Below, in pieces: positions 18,797 through 27,595 of a stretch of DNA of 64,000 nucleotides. The notes below the pieces were generated by a model. That model worked only from the letters and a program-made list of their open reading frames with translations. It searched no databases and was not told the origin of the DNA. The stretch comes from an uncultured Campylobacter sp. (GTDB lineage Bacteria > Campylobacterota > Campylobacteria > Campylobacterales > Campylobacteraceae), in the NCBI RefSeq assembly GCF_938039245.1, contig NZ_CALHVN010000064.1, positions 1 to 64,000 on the forward strand, in the 5' to 3' direction. Made by a program: the position numbers and the translations under genes. Numbering within the stretch: position 1 is the first letter of the stretch; the number at the start of each line of letters is the position of its first letter.

Positions 18797-19350
18797 GAAA
18801 AAAACGGCTAGAAATCATAAATTTCGTAAATTTAAGCGACGAGAAGTACCGCAAAATCTTAGAATATAGAAATCAAGAATATGTTAGAACCGTATCAAAT
18901 TCGCCCGAACCTATCACGGTTAAGCAACACGAAGCCTACCGTGAAGCGCTAAAAAAGCGCGATAAATTTTTCGCGTTTTTGATAACGTGCGACGGCGAGG
19001 ATTATGCGGTGATAAATTTAAAAAAGCTTGACGACGGGTCGTTTTATCTGGGGTATTATTTGACCGACGAGCTATATAAATTTGAAGGCGGAGGCGTAGC
19101 CGTGCATAACTGCATGATGTATATATGCGACCGGCTAAAAATCAAGCTTATATCTTACGATATAAAGCCCGAAAATAGCAGGGTTTTTAGAGTCGGTCAA
19201 GGCGGCGAAGATATAGCCGTTAGCAGTAACAGCGAGGCTTTACATCACCTAGTTAGGCTATACGGCTACGACGATGAACGCGTAAAAAATAGCAAATCCG
19301 CAAAATTATTTAATAAAATTTATGAGATAAAAGATGGCGATTTTAGCTAA
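18793..19350 (+). CDS. pseH: UDP-4-amino-4,6-dideoxy-AltNAc N-acetyltransferase
   Basis: The 185-residue GNAT-fold protein fits PseH, which acetylates the 4-amino group of the Pse precursor using acetyl-CoA. The N-terminal part has LSDEKYRKILEYRN and VRTVSNSPEPIT, as in Campylobacter PseH, and YLGYYLTDELYKFEGGGVA forms the acetyl-CoA binding region. The C-terminal part (GQGGEDIAVSSNSEALHHL) departs from the usual GNAT end, so the acyl donor could differ. Its last four bases overlap the convergent KASIII gene. Translational coupling with pseF supports the assignment. Confidence 0.75.
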   Translation: MRKKRLEIINFVNLSDEKYRKILEYRNQEYVRTVSNSPEPITVKQHEAYREALKKRDKFFAFLITCDGEDYAVINLKKLDDGSFYLGYYLTDELYKFEGGGVAVHNCMMYICDRLKIKLISYDIKPENSRVFRVGQGGEDIAVSSNSEALHHLVRLYGYDDERVKNSKSAKLFNKIYEIKDGDFS

Positions 19351-20414
19351 AAATCGGTAATCACCGTATCGCAAAAATCAAATTTGCCAAGACTCGTTAC
19401 GATAGAGGCGTAGTTTAGCCCCGCGCCAAAACCCGCTAGCATGCATTTATAAATACCGCCGCCCGTCATCTGCTCTTTGGCGTTGTGAGCGATACAAACG
19501 GGGATCGTGGAGCTGTTGGAGTTACCGTAAAAAGTAACTACGTTGCTAGGCGCCTTTTGACTTGAAACGCCTAGTTTTTGAGCTAGTTTATCGACCATAA
19601 ATTTATTCGGCTGATGGAAAAAATAATAATCCAGCTCGTCTTTATCCGCGCCCGCGTAAGCTAGGCTTTGGGCGATATATTTAGGCACGTTTTGCATTAC
19701 GTATTGAAACACCGCCTGTCCGTCCATATGAATGCGCTGCAAGCAGTCGCGACCTCCGTATTTGGAGCTTGAAAATTTAGCTTTTTCCTCGTTCGTCGGC
19801 TTTCTAAAACCCATCGCCGGAAACACCAGCGCATCGTAGTCCTTAGCATCCGTTACGCAGTGGAAAAACGCGTCGTTTTCACCGTTTTCTACGACGGTAA
19901 TACAAATAGCGTCGCCTGCTAGCGGATAGCTGCTAGTGTCGCTTCTATCGGGATTTTTGCATAAAACGTCGCCCGTTATCAGGGCTACTTTTTTAGCGCC
20001 TTCGTTATTTAGCAGCATAAAGGCTTGAAATAATCCGTTAATAAAGCCGGCGCATTGCTGATTTGTATCCATGCAAAAAATTTCCGGGCTTAAATTTAGC
20101 TCGCCGGCGATTAGATTAGCGGTTGCCGGCATTAAAAAATCAGGCGTCGTCGTAGCCACTACGAGCGCGGAAATTTCCTCTTTTTTCAGCAGTCCTTTTT
20201 CAAAAAGGCGGTTTAGTCCGTAGACCGCCACTTGGGACAAATACGTCTCGTCTTTAAAAAATCTGTGCCTGTCGTAACCCATCGTATTTTTTAGCTTTAA
20301 ATTTTGCTTCTGCGAGAGCGAGTTAAATTTCATATCGTCTTCGAATTTATACTCCGTCTGCGGAAGCAAAGCCAAAATGCCGCTGATTTTTTTACCGAAA
20401 AATTTGGTTTTCAT
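19347..20414 (-). CDS. 3-oxoacyl-ACP synthase III-like enzyme (KASIII), copy 2
   Basis: The 355-residue thiolase-fold protein has the KASIII triad: Cys121 in TNQQCAGF, His267 in YYFFHQPNKFM and Asn298 in FYGNSNSS. Enzymes of this type condense or transfer an acyl group to or from an acyl carrier protein. It shares a TAATG stop/start junction with the ACP upstream (20414-20647), its probable partner. It is the last gene of the minus-strand operon beginning at 23433 and is too far from other fatty-acid genes to be the housekeeping FabH. C. jejuni also has a fabH-like gene and extra acp genes in its flagellin glycosylation locus, so a role in glycan acylation is likely but unproven. Confidence 0.85.
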   Translation of the reverse strand: MKTKFFGKKISGILALLPQTEYKFEDDMKFNSLSQKQNLKLKNTMGYDRHRFFKDETYLSQVAVYGLNRLFEKGLLKKEEISALVVATTTPDFLMPATANLIAGELNLSPEIFCMDTNQQCAGFINGLFQAFMLLNNEGAKKVALITGDVLCKNPDRSDTSSYPLAGDAICITVVENGENDAFFHCVTDAKDYDALVFPAMGFRKPTNEEKAKFSSSKYGGRDCLQRIHMDGQAVFQYVMQNVPKYIAQSLAYAGADKDELDYYFFHQPNKFMVDKLAQKLGVSSQKAPSNVVTFYGNSNSSTIPVCIAHNAKEQMTGGGIYKCMLAGFGAGLNYASIVTSLGKFDFCDTVITDF

Positions 20415-20647
20415 TAGGCTTTTGCGCCGCTTTTAACGATTAAATTTTCTATAGCTTCGATGCTGCCGAAATTTTCGGGCAAGATATCGCCGCCGTCTAT
20501 TTTTACGCCGAATTTTTCTTCTAAATCCGTAACTAACGTAAGCACGTCAAAGCTATCTAGCATGCCAGATTCGACAAAATTTTCATCGCCCGAGAAGTCG
20601 TATTCGGGTCTAATATCTACTAAAATTTCTCTTATTTTTTCTTTCAT
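20414..20647 (-). CDS. Acyl carrier protein, copy 2
   Basis: The 77-residue acidic helical protein has the phosphopantetheine site at Ser32 in MLDSFDVLTL, in a normal ACP setting with FGVKIDGGDI after it. The usual L-DSL motif is changed to DSF. It lies 9 bases after the upstream dehydrogenase gene and one base overlaps the KASIII gene that follows. It is probably a dedicated carrier for the cassette rather than the fatty-acid ACP. Confidence 0.88.
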   Translation of the reverse strand: MKEKIREILVDIRPEYDFSGDENFVESGMLDSFDVLTLVTDLEEKFGVKIDGGDILPENFGSIEAIENLIVKSGAKA

Positions 20648-20656
20648 ATCGTCTCT

Positions 20657-21415
20657 TTATCTAAAATTTCCGCCGTCTATGAAGTAATTTTCGCCTACGA
20701 TATACCTAGCCGCATCGCTTAGCAAAAATATCGCCATATTCGCCACTTCTTGCGGTTCTAGCAATCTGCATATATCAGACGTCGTGTACGGGTCTTTCTC
20801 GTCGTTTTTTAAGTCTCTAAAAATTTGCGTATCTTTTACCATTTGAGTTAATACGCCGCCGACTATGACCGTGTTTATACGCATTTTCCTTTTTACCAAT
20901 TCCAAAGACAGCGGCTTGGCGATAGCGTCTAGCGAGGCCTTGCTGATGATATAAGCAATTTGTCCTTTTAAAAACATTTTCGTTACAATAGACGAAAAAA
21001 ATACCACGGACGCGCCGTCGTCGGAGTTTTGTTTTTTGGATAACTGCTTTACTATTTCAAGCCCCGAAAAGGCGTTTATTTTAAAAATTTTTTCATTCGT
21101 CGCGTGGTCTAGCAGTTTAAACGGATATATGGACGGCACTCCGGCAGCGTGGACGCATCCGTTAAATTTAACCCCGTCGAATTTAACGCAGTCTGAAACT
21201 AACCCTGCGATCCCGTCTATATCTTGTAAATCGTAAGCAAAAATTTTATGTTTGGCCGGCTCTTTCATCATAGATAGCGTCTGTTTTAGCCTAGCCTCGT
21301 CTCTGGCTATTAGCGCTACGCTAGCGCCCAGTTCGCTAAGCCTGACGGCTATTTGCCTACCGATGCCAGAGCTTGCTCCCGTTACTAAAATTTTTTTATC
21401 TTTGAAATTTATCAT
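20657..21415 (-). CDS. Short-chain dehydrogenase/reductase, FabG-like
   Basis: The 252-residue protein has the classical SDR cofactor loop GASSGIG (13-19), HAAG (89-92), catalytic Ser141/142, Tyr155 and Lys159 (YIISK), and a C-terminal GENYFIDGGNF ending like FabG (3-oxoacyl-ACP reductase). It overlaps the SDR gene before it by four bases (ATGA), and the ACP gene follows nine bases later. It most likely reduces a ketone on an ACP-bound acyl chain made by the KASIII neighbours. Confidence 0.85.
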   Translation of the reverse strand: MINFKDKKILVTGASSGIGRQIAVRLSELGASVALIARDEARLKQTLSMMKEPAKHKIFAYDLQDIDGIAGLVSDCVKFDGVKFNGCVHAAGVPSIYPFKLLDHATNEKIFKINAFSGLEIVKQLSKKQNSDDGASVVFFSSIVTKMFLKGQIAYIISKASLDAIAKPLSLELVKRKMRINTVIVGGVLTQMVKDTQIFRDLKNDEKDPYTTSDICRLLEPQEVANMAIFLLSDAARYIVGENYFIDGGNFR

Positions 21416-22128
21416 ACCAGATAGCCTCTGACGTCAAAATGCCTGCCGTAAACGCCGCTTGAACTCTCGCTTAGCAAAAATGCGATCTGTTTGGCTAAAA
21501 TTTCGGGATCGATCGCGCCCGTTTGCATCATTGCGACTAGTTCTCGCTCCCTTTGGCTGGGCTCTTTATCGCTTTGCACGACGGCGGGGCGGATGGAGTT
21601 TATCCTGATGCCTTTGGAGTATATCTCTTTTGCGATTGCGGGTATAGCGTTATCCATCGCCGCTTTTGACGCGCCGTAGGCTATTTGCCCCTTGTCCGCT
21701 CCTAGCGACGCGTAGTTTGAGACGGCTACTATGCTGCTTTTTGCGTTATAAATTCCTTCGCCGGCAAAAACCCTAACGGCCTGGATAAACGCGAAGAAAT
21801 TTTCCGTCATAACGTCTTGCAAAAGCTCTAGCGAAGTATCCGCCAAAGACGCGGTTAAATTTTTATCTACGGCGTAAACCAGTCCGTCAAGCTTTAAGCC
21901 GTCGAAATTTACGACGTCTCGTATAAAATTTTCGATTTTTTCTACACGGCTAGCGTCAAAGGCTATCGCGCGACCGTCGCTTAAATTTAACGAAACCTTG
22001 TCCAAAGCGCGCTCGTCCTTGTCGCTTACGACGATTTTAGCGCCCGACTCGCTTAAAATTTTAGCCGCCGCGCCGCCTATGACGCCGCAGCCCATTATTA
22101 GTATTTTTTTATTTTTTAGATTTAGCAT
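21412..22128 (-). CDS. Short-chain dehydrogenase/reductase with altered cofactor loop
   Basis: The 238-residue SDR has a glycine-rich loop GCGVIGG (13-19) instead of the usual TGxxxGIG, a catalytic Ser137, Tyr151 and Lys155 (YGASK), and a C-terminal GVYGRHFDVRGYLV in place of the common VDGG end. It overlaps the upstream KASIII gene by 20 bases and the next SDR by four. Having two SDRs in a row suggests reduction at two different steps or oxidation states of the same acyl chain, or a partner-like pair (inference). Confidence 0.8.
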   Translation of the reverse strand: MLNLKNKKILIMGCGVIGGAAAKILSESGAKIVVSDKDERALDKVSLNLSDGRAIAFDASRVEKIENFIRDVVNFDGLKLDGLVYAVDKNLTASLADTSLELLQDVMTENFFAFIQAVRVFAGEGIYNAKSSIVAVSNYASLGADKGQIAYGASKAAMDNAIPAIAKEIYSKGIRINSIRPAVVQSDKEPSQRERELVAMMQTGAIDPEILAKQIAFLLSESSSGVYGRHFDVRGYLV

Positions 22129-23215
22129 TAGCTTCTAGTACTTTTGATCTGCCCTCGTCCCACGTGATATCGGTTTGGATGATAGGCAAAATATCTTTTG
22201 GACTTATATAGGCATCCGCCACACCCAGCGATAGCCCTATGCCAAAGCCCGACATTATGACTTTAACGCTCTCGTCGCCGTCCTTGTCGCCGTAGTAGTC
22301 GCACATGGCGTTTGGTACGCTAGCCGATGAGGTGTTGGCGTATCTTTCAAGGCTTAGGCGCGACTTGTCTTGCATTTTTATTTTTTTAGCTATCGTATCT
22401 AGCATAGACTTGTTTGCTTGATGAAGCAGTACCGAGTCGTACTCCTCCGCAGAGGCCTGAAATTTTTCAAAAAACGCCTTAAACAGCTTCGGAACTTTGG
22501 TTATACTAAAAGAAACTACAGCTAGCCCGTCCATATGCAAAGACATATCAAACTGCGGATGCCCGGCGTATGCGTATCTTGACCCATGGCAAGCTCCGAT
22601 AGCTTTAAACCCGTCTCCCATAGATTGCAGGGCAAATCTAAGCCCTTCGTTTCCTTCGTCGTATTCGATTATCGTCGCGCTCCCGCAGTCCCCGAAAAGA
22701 AGGTCGTTTAAGTCGCCGAATATATTAGCCGTACCGCCGTTTATTCCGAATATGCTAGGTTCGGTTACGTCGCCTACCAATAAAAGAACCTTTTTTAGGT
22801 ATCCGCTTTGCAGCATCGATGCGGCCGTATGCAAGCCGAAAATATAACCAGAACAACCCAAATTTATATCGTAGGCTATGCACTCCTGAGATAGGCCCAG
22901 TCTATATTGCAGCGTTATCGCCGTAGCGGGTACGTTATAATCGGGACTTTGCGTTACTAAAATGACCGCGTCTATTTCGTCTCTTGAAATGTTTTTTTTC
23001 TTGATTATCTCCTCTGCCGCGGCAAAGCACAGGTCGGAGGTGATAGTCTTGTTGTTTTTGCTATAAAATTTTTGCCTAATGCCGGTATCTTTTACGAATC
23101 TTTCCACGCTTTCTTTGTCAAATTTTTTATAAAAATCTTCAAGCGCGAGTTTATCTTCCGGTACGGCGCAACAAACCGCCGAAATTTTTACGTTTTTAAT
23201 GTGATCAAACGCCAT
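22109..23215 (-). CDS. 3-oxoacyl-ACP synthase III-like enzyme (KASIII), copy 1
   Basis: The 368-residue thiolase-fold enzyme has a complete triad: Cys121 in NLGCSGYIFG, His265 in LLHQANKSM and Asn294 in RYANTSSAS. It is closer to FabH than copy 2, with which it shares only moderate similarity, so this is not a recent duplication. It starts one base inside the stop of the small ACP gene (TAATG junction), forming a KASIII-ACP pair. It may extend a short acyl-CoA to a beta-keto or beta-hydroxyacyl group carried on that ACP. Confidence 0.87.
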   Translation of the reverse strand: MAFDHIKNVKISAVCCAVPEDKLALEDFYKKFDKESVERFVKDTGIRQKFYSKNNKTITSDLCFAAAEEIIKKKNISRDEIDAVILVTQSPDYNVPATAITLQYRLGLSQECIAYDINLGCSGYIFGLHTAASMLQSGYLKKVLLLVGDVTEPSIFGINGGTANIFGDLNDLLFGDCGSATIIEYDEGNEGLRFALQSMGDGFKAIGACHGSRYAYAGHPQFDMSLHMDGLAVVSFSITKVPKLFKAFFEKFQASAEEYDSVLLHQANKSMLDTIAKKIKMQDKSRLSLERYANTSSASVPNAMCDYYGDKDGDESVKVIMSGFGIGLSLGVADAYISPKDILPIIQTDITWDEGRSKVLEANAKSKK

Positions 23216-23433
23216 TATTTCATACTATCTAATATATCTTGGATCGTTTTGAAATTTCTTATATCGTTAGGATTTGCCGTCACGCCGAAGTGCTCGTCCA
23301 TCATAACGACGTAAGAGATAGCCGCGAGCGAATCCCACTCTTCAAGCTCCTCAAGCTTGGTTTCTGGAGTAAAATCGCTTACTTCAAGCTCTAAAAGCTC
23401 GGCTATTAGGGCCATTTTTTCGTTTGTATCCAT
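23215..23433 (-). CDS. Acyl carrier protein, copy 1
   Basis: The 72-residue acidic protein has the phosphopantetheine-accepting Ser35 in EEWDSLAAIS, with an FGV-- element following as in ACPs. It is the first gene of a six-gene minus-strand operon (ACP, KASIII, SDR, SDR, ACP, KASIII) with overlaps or gaps of at most 9 bases. A strong AAGGAGG-like ribosome site lies before the start, next to a 22-base inverted repeat (23446-23501). It faces the gene for an amino-acid-type adenylating enzyme, a plausible loader of this carrier. Confidence 0.88.
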   Translation of the reverse strand: MDTNEKMALIAELLELEVSDFTPETKLEELEEWDSLAAISYVVMMDEHFGVTANPNDIRNFKTIQDILDSMK

Positions 23434-23445
23434 CTTAAATCCTCC

Positions 23446-23501
23446 TTAAAATTTTAGCTTGATTTTAACTAAAATACAATAAAATCAAGCTAAAATTTTA
23501 A
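23446..23501. repeat. Perfect 22-bp inverted repeat between divergent acyl-cassette operons
   Basis: Positions 23446-23467 and 23480-23501 are exact reverse complements over 22 bases, with a 12-base spacer (actaaaatacaa). Both divergent transcripts would begin with nearly the same leader (taaaatcaagctaaaatttt). A TACAAT at 23475-23480 is a possible -10 for the plus-strand operon. It could be an operator for one regulator controlling both directions, or two head-to-head copies of a promoter. Confidence 0.85.
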
Positions 23502-23522
23502 TCATCTCAAATAAGGTAAAAA

Positions 23523-25028
23523 ATGCAAAAAAATATGCTGTCCTACTTGCAAAATTCGGCCTTAAGGTTTCCTCTTAAAACGGCGATACGAGATGAAGAC
23601 GAGAGCGTGAATTTTAGCGAGCTAAATTCGCAGGCTAAGGCGATAGCCGCGCATTTTCAGAGCTTAAATATAACTAAAAACAGGCCCGTGGGCGTACTTT
23701 TGCCAAAAAGCGTGAAAGCTATAAAATGCTTTTTGGGGACGCTTTATAACGGCTGCTTTTACGTGCCCCTAGACGTCAAAAATCCCGCGTCTAGGCTTGA
23801 AGCCATCATCAAAAATTTAAACCTCGAATTTATCGTTACAGATGCGAAGCATGCTCAAATTTTAAAAAATTCGGGCGTAAATTTAATCATCTTTGACGAG
23901 ATAAATTTAAAAGGCGAGGATAAATTCGATCGGGCGAATTACGAAAATACGATCGATACCGACCCGCTTTATATCATAAATACTTCGGGCTCCACCGGTA
24001 CGCCAAAGGGCGTAGCAATCTCGCACAAAAGCGCTATAAATTACATCGAGTGGGCGTGCGAGACGTTTAGTTTTAAAGACGATTTAAAAATCGCGAGCCA
24101 AGCTCCTTTTATTTTCGACAACTCCGTGCTTGATATTTATCTGACGCTAAAAACGGGTTCTACGCTGTTTTTGATACCGCAAGAGCTTTTTACGTTTCCG
24201 ATTAAAGTAGTGGAATATTTGGAAAAAAACGAGATAAATTTTATATTTTGGGTGCCTTCCGTCATGGCGAATATCGCTGCGCTGGATTTGCTAAGAGGGG
24301 TAAATTTAAGCCTTGAATTTATAATTTTCGCAGGCGAAGTCATGCCCGTAAAAACGATGAATTATTTTAAATCTCGTTTTAAAAACGCCGTTTTGGCAAA
24401 TTTGTACGGACCGACGGAAACGACCGTCGATTGCGCGTATTACGTCGTCGATCGCGATTTTAGCGACGAGGAGAGTTTGCCCATAGGCTATCCTTGTAAA
24501 AATACCGACGTCTTTTTGCTAGATGAAAACGACGCGCTAGTAACCGCGCGAAATACGCTAGGCGAGCTTTGCGTGCGCGGCGCCTCGCTAGCTCTTGGAT
24601 ACTACAACGACCCGGTTAAAACCGCTAGCGCTTTTACGCAAAATCCACTAAATCCCGCATATCCCGAGCGAATCTACCGCACGGGCGATCTAGCCTACTA
24701 TAACGAGCGCGGCGAACTAATGTATAAAGGCCGCAAGGACTTTCAGATCAAGCACATGGGGTACCGTATAGAGCTGGGCGAGATAGAGACGGCCGCCTTG
24801 TCTCTTGGCGGCGTAGATAGCGCGTGCGCGCTGTATGATGGGGCTATCGTGCTAATTTATACTTCGCAAACCGCTGCTTCGCAAAGAGAAATTCTGCTAA
24901 ATTTAGGCAAAATTTTGCCTAAATATATGCTGCCGACGCGCTTTGTAATGCTTGATGAGATGCCGCTAAACGTAAACGGCAAGATAGATAGAAACAAACT
25001 AAAAGAGCTAATAAAGGATCAAAAATGA
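23523..25028 (+). CDS. Amino-acid adenylation enzyme (NRPS A-domain / DltA-like)
   Basis: The 501-residue stand-alone adenylation protein shows the core motifs in order: LYIINTSGSTGTPKGVAISH (A3), NLYGPTET (A5), GELCVRGASLALGYY (A6), YRTGDLAYY (A7), GRKDFQIKHMGYRIELGEIE (A8) and NGKIDRNKL with the catalytic Lys (A10). It activates an amino acid or small carboxylic acid as the adenylate and passes it to a carrier protein. It has no carrier domain of its own, and a free ACP gene lies divergently 89 bases away. A similar stand-alone enzyme is present in the C. jejuni flagellin glycosylation locus. Substrate is not predictable by eye. Confidence 0.88.
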   Translation: MQKNMLSYLQNSALRFPLKTAIRDEDESVNFSELNSQAKAIAAHFQSLNITKNRPVGVLLPKSVKAIKCFLGTLYNGCFYVPLDVKNPASRLEAIIKNLNLEFIVTDAKHAQILKNSGVNLIIFDEINLKGEDKFDRANYENTIDTDPLYIINTSGSTGTPKGVAISHKSAINYIEWACETFSFKDDLKIASQAPFIFDNSVLDIYLTLKTGSTLFLIPQELFTFPIKVVEYLEKNEINFIFWVPSVMANIAALDLLRGVNLSLEFIIFAGEVMPVKTMNYFKSRFKNAVLANLYGPTETTVDCAYYVVDRDFSDEESLPIGYPCKNTDVFLLDENDALVTARNTLGELCVRGASLALGYYNDPVKTASAFTQNPLNPAYPERIYRTGDLAYYNERGELMYKGRKDFQIKHMGYRIELGEIETAALSLGGVDSACALYDGAIVLIYTSQTAASQREILLNLGKILPKYMLPTRFVMLDEMPLNVNGKIDRNKLKELIKDQK

Positions 25029-26284
25029 AAATAAAAGACGGCGACTTTAAAGAACTCGTAGATACGCTTTTTGCAACGCAAGAGGGCGAATTTAACCATA
25101 TCTACGAACAAGAAAAGATAGAGCGGTTTAAGATGCTTTGTAAAGATAAAAAGTTAATTATTTTAGGTACGGGCTATTATCTAAAAGTATTGCCTAAATT
25201 TTTAAAATTAACCTACGGCGTAGATATTTACGGCGTATACGACTGGGTAGCCGAAAGGGATAGCGGCGAGGGGATATTTGCAAACTGCAAAGACTACGAT
25301 TATCTAGACTTGCAAAAGTATAATAAATATAAAGACAAGGCTAAATTTATATCAAAAGAGGAATTTTACTCAGATCCGGCAAATACGGTCGTTTTTATAA
25401 ATAGCGAGTCTTTTTTATATATGCCTTTTTTCCTTTACTATAACGGATTTAAGCATTATTATAGTATGAGATGCTTGGGTAAAAATTTATTGTCCCAGAG
25501 CGTGCTAAATAAAAAGGCTACCGAATTTGCGATGTATGACGTCAACGAACTAAACCACGCCTTTACGACGCCCGAAATTTCTCGCATAGTTACGCTTTAT
25601 AATCTCCTTAGCGACGAGAAATCAAAAGAGGTTTATAAGGCGGTTTTAAAATTTAAACTCACCGAGGACTATACTTATTTGATAAACGTAAAAGACGACG
25701 TTAAAAAGCAGTATTTTGACGAAGTAGTGAAATTTAGCGACGAAGAGGTTTTTGTAGACTGCGGCGGATATACGGGAGATACGATAGAAGCGTTTTTAAA
25801 AGCCGTGGATAATAAATTTAAGCATATTTATAGCTTTGAGCCCGATGAGCGAAATTTTAAAATTTTAACTAAATACGTAGAAGGCCTTGAACAAAAAGAT
25901 AAGATTAAAGCTATAAAGGCGGGAGTTTATTATAAAAGCAGCGTATTTTACCTACAAGGCGAAGAGATGGCGATAGCATGCACCAACGAAGCCACCGATA
26001 GAAAGGTGGAGGTATGCGCCATAGACGACGTAGTCAAATTTGCGCCGACTTATATAAAAATGGATATAGAGACATTCGAGACGTACGCATTGCTAGGCGC
26101 GATGGAGAGTATCGTCAAATATAAGCCTAAGCTTGCCATAAGCATATATCATAAATTCGACGACCTTTGGAATATACCGCTACTCTTAAAGCAGTGGGTT
26201 AGCGAGTATGATTTGTATATCAGGCACTACGAATGCTATCAAGCCGAGACCGTGGTGTACGCCATACCGAAGGATCAAAAATGA
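25025..26284 (+). CDS. FkbM-family methyltransferase, tandem copy 1
   Basis: The 419-residue protein has two parts. The N-terminal half (about 1-200) contains LIILGTGYYLKVLPKFLK, a nucleotide-binding-like segment often fused to glycan-modifying enzymes. The C-terminal half (about 230-415) is a class I SAM methyltransferase of the FkbM type: VFVDCGGYTGDT (motif I), YSFEPDERNF (motif II) and YIKMDIETFE. FkbM enzymes O-methylate sugars or small hydroxyl groups. It overlaps the adenylating enzyme gene and the next copy by ATGA junctions. In this locus it may methylate a hydroxyl of the acyl substituent or of Pse. Confidence 0.83.
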   Translation: MKIKDGDFKELVDTLFATQEGEFNHIYEQEKIERFKMLCKDKKLIILGTGYYLKVLPKFLKLTYGVDIYGVYDWVAERDSGEGIFANCKDYDYLDLQKYNKYKDKAKFISKEEFYSDPANTVVFINSESFLYMPFFLYYNGFKHYYSMRCLGKNLLSQSVLNKKATEFAMYDVNELNHAFTTPEISRIVTLYNLLSDEKSKEVYKAVLKFKLTEDYTYLINVKDDVKKQYFDEVVKFSDEEVFVDCGGYTGDTIEAFLKAVDNKFKHIYSFEPDERNFKILTKYVEGLEQKDKIKAIKAGVYYKSSVFYLQGEEMAIACTNEATDRKVEVCAIDDVVKFAPTYIKMDIETFETYALLGAMESIVKYKPKLAISIYHKFDDLWNIPLLLKQWVSEYDLYIRHYECYQAETVVYAIPKDQK

Positions 26285-27537
26285 AAATAAAAGACGGCGA
26301 CTTTAAAGAGCTCGTAGACGCGCTTTTTGCCACGCAAGAGGGCGAATTTAACCATATCTACGAACAAGAAAAGATAGAGCGGTTTAAGATGCTTTGTAAA
26401 GATAAAAAGTTAATTATTTTAGGTACGGGCTATTATCTAAAAGTATTGCCTAAATTTTTAAAACTAACCTACGGAGTGGATATTTACGGCGTATACGACT
26501 GGGTAACCCAAAGAGATAGCGGCGAGGGGATATTTGCAAACTGCAAAGACTACGATTACCTAGACTTGCAAAAATACGATAAATTTAAAGCAAATTTGAT
26601 CTCGAAAGAGGAATTTTACGCAGACCCGGCAAATACGGTCGTTTTTATAAACGCCGAAATTTTCGCTCAGCTTCCGCATTTGCTCTACGATAACGGCTTT
26701 ACGCATATTTATAGTATGCGAAGTCTTGCGAAAAATTTTATAAGCGATAGCTTTTTCGATAAAAAGCAAACCGGCTTTGAAGAATACGACTTTAACGAGC
26801 TAAACCACGTCTTTACGACGCCCGAAATTTCGCGCATAGTTACTCTCTACGGCTTGCTTAACGACGAGAAGTCAAGGCGCGTTTTTAAAGCCGCTTTGAA
26901 ATTTAAACTCACCGAGGACTATACTTATCTTTTAGAGGTTAAGGACGACGTTAAAAAGCAGTATTTTGACGAAGTAGTGAAATTTAGCGACGAAGAGGTT
27001 TTTGTAGACTGCGGCGGATATACGGGAGATACGATAGAAGCGTTTTTAAAAGCCGTGGATAATAAATTTAAGCATATTTATAGCTTTGAGCCCGACGAGC
27101 GAAATTTTAAAATTTTAAGCGAATTCGTAAGCAAACTACCGCAAGAAATAAAAGAGAAAATCACTCCGATAAAAGCCGGCGTCCATCACGAAAATGCGAC
27201 TTTTTATATGCAAGGCGAGGGTTTGGGAGCGACTTTAAGCGCTGAGATTTCGGAGCAAAAGATCGACGTAGCCGCGATTAGCGACGCTATAAACCATATC
27301 CCGACCTTTATCAAAATGGACGTGCAGACGTTTGAAACGTACGCGTTGCTAGGTGCGATGGATGATATAATAAGCCATAAACCAAAGCTTGCCATTTGCA
27401 TTTATCATAAATTTAGCGACTTATGGGATATACCGCTGCTTTTAAAGCTATGGATACCGGACTGCAAGCTTTTTATGCGCCACTACGAATGCACGCAGGA
27501 AGAAACGGTGATTTACGCCTTGCCCGAAGCAAAGTAA
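26281..27537 (+). CDS. FkbM-family methyltransferase, tandem copy 2
   Basis: The 418-residue paralogue starts at the ATG 26281, whose bases overlap the stop of copy 1 (ATGA); the longer frame from 26233 is not needed, since residue 1 then aligns exactly with copy 1. The N-terminal quarter and residues about 225-280 are almost identical to copy 1 at DNA level, while 100-200 and the C-terminal third differ clearly. The same methyltransferase motifs are intact (VFVDCGGYTGDT, FIKMDVQTFE). Two intact but diverged copies suggest two methylation positions. Confidence 0.83.
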   Translation: MKIKDGDFKELVDALFATQEGEFNHIYEQEKIERFKMLCKDKKLIILGTGYYLKVLPKFLKLTYGVDIYGVYDWVTQRDSGEGIFANCKDYDYLDLQKYDKFKANLISKEEFYADPANTVVFINAEIFAQLPHLLYDNGFTHIYSMRSLAKNFISDSFFDKKQTGFEEYDFNELNHVFTTPEISRIVTLYGLLNDEKSRRVFKAALKFKLTEDYTYLLEVKDDVKKQYFDEVVKFSDEEVFVDCGGYTGDTIEAFLKAVDNKFKHIYSFEPDERNFKILSEFVSKLPQEIKEKITPIKAGVHHENATFYMQGEGLGATLSAEISEQKIDVAAISDAINHIPTFIKMDVQTFETYALLGAMDDIISHKPKLAICIYHKFSDLWDIPLLLKLWIPDCKLFMRHYECTQEETVIYALPEAK

Positions 27538-27595
27538 ATTTAGCGAGGCAGCGCGGCGTCGTTTAAAATTCTAGCTAGGCAAACGCCAAATTTGC

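Noticed and set aside
26233..26280. Earlier start for the second FkbM gene
   Set aside because: The ATG at 26281 aligns with the start of copy 1 and forms an ATGA overlap with its stop.
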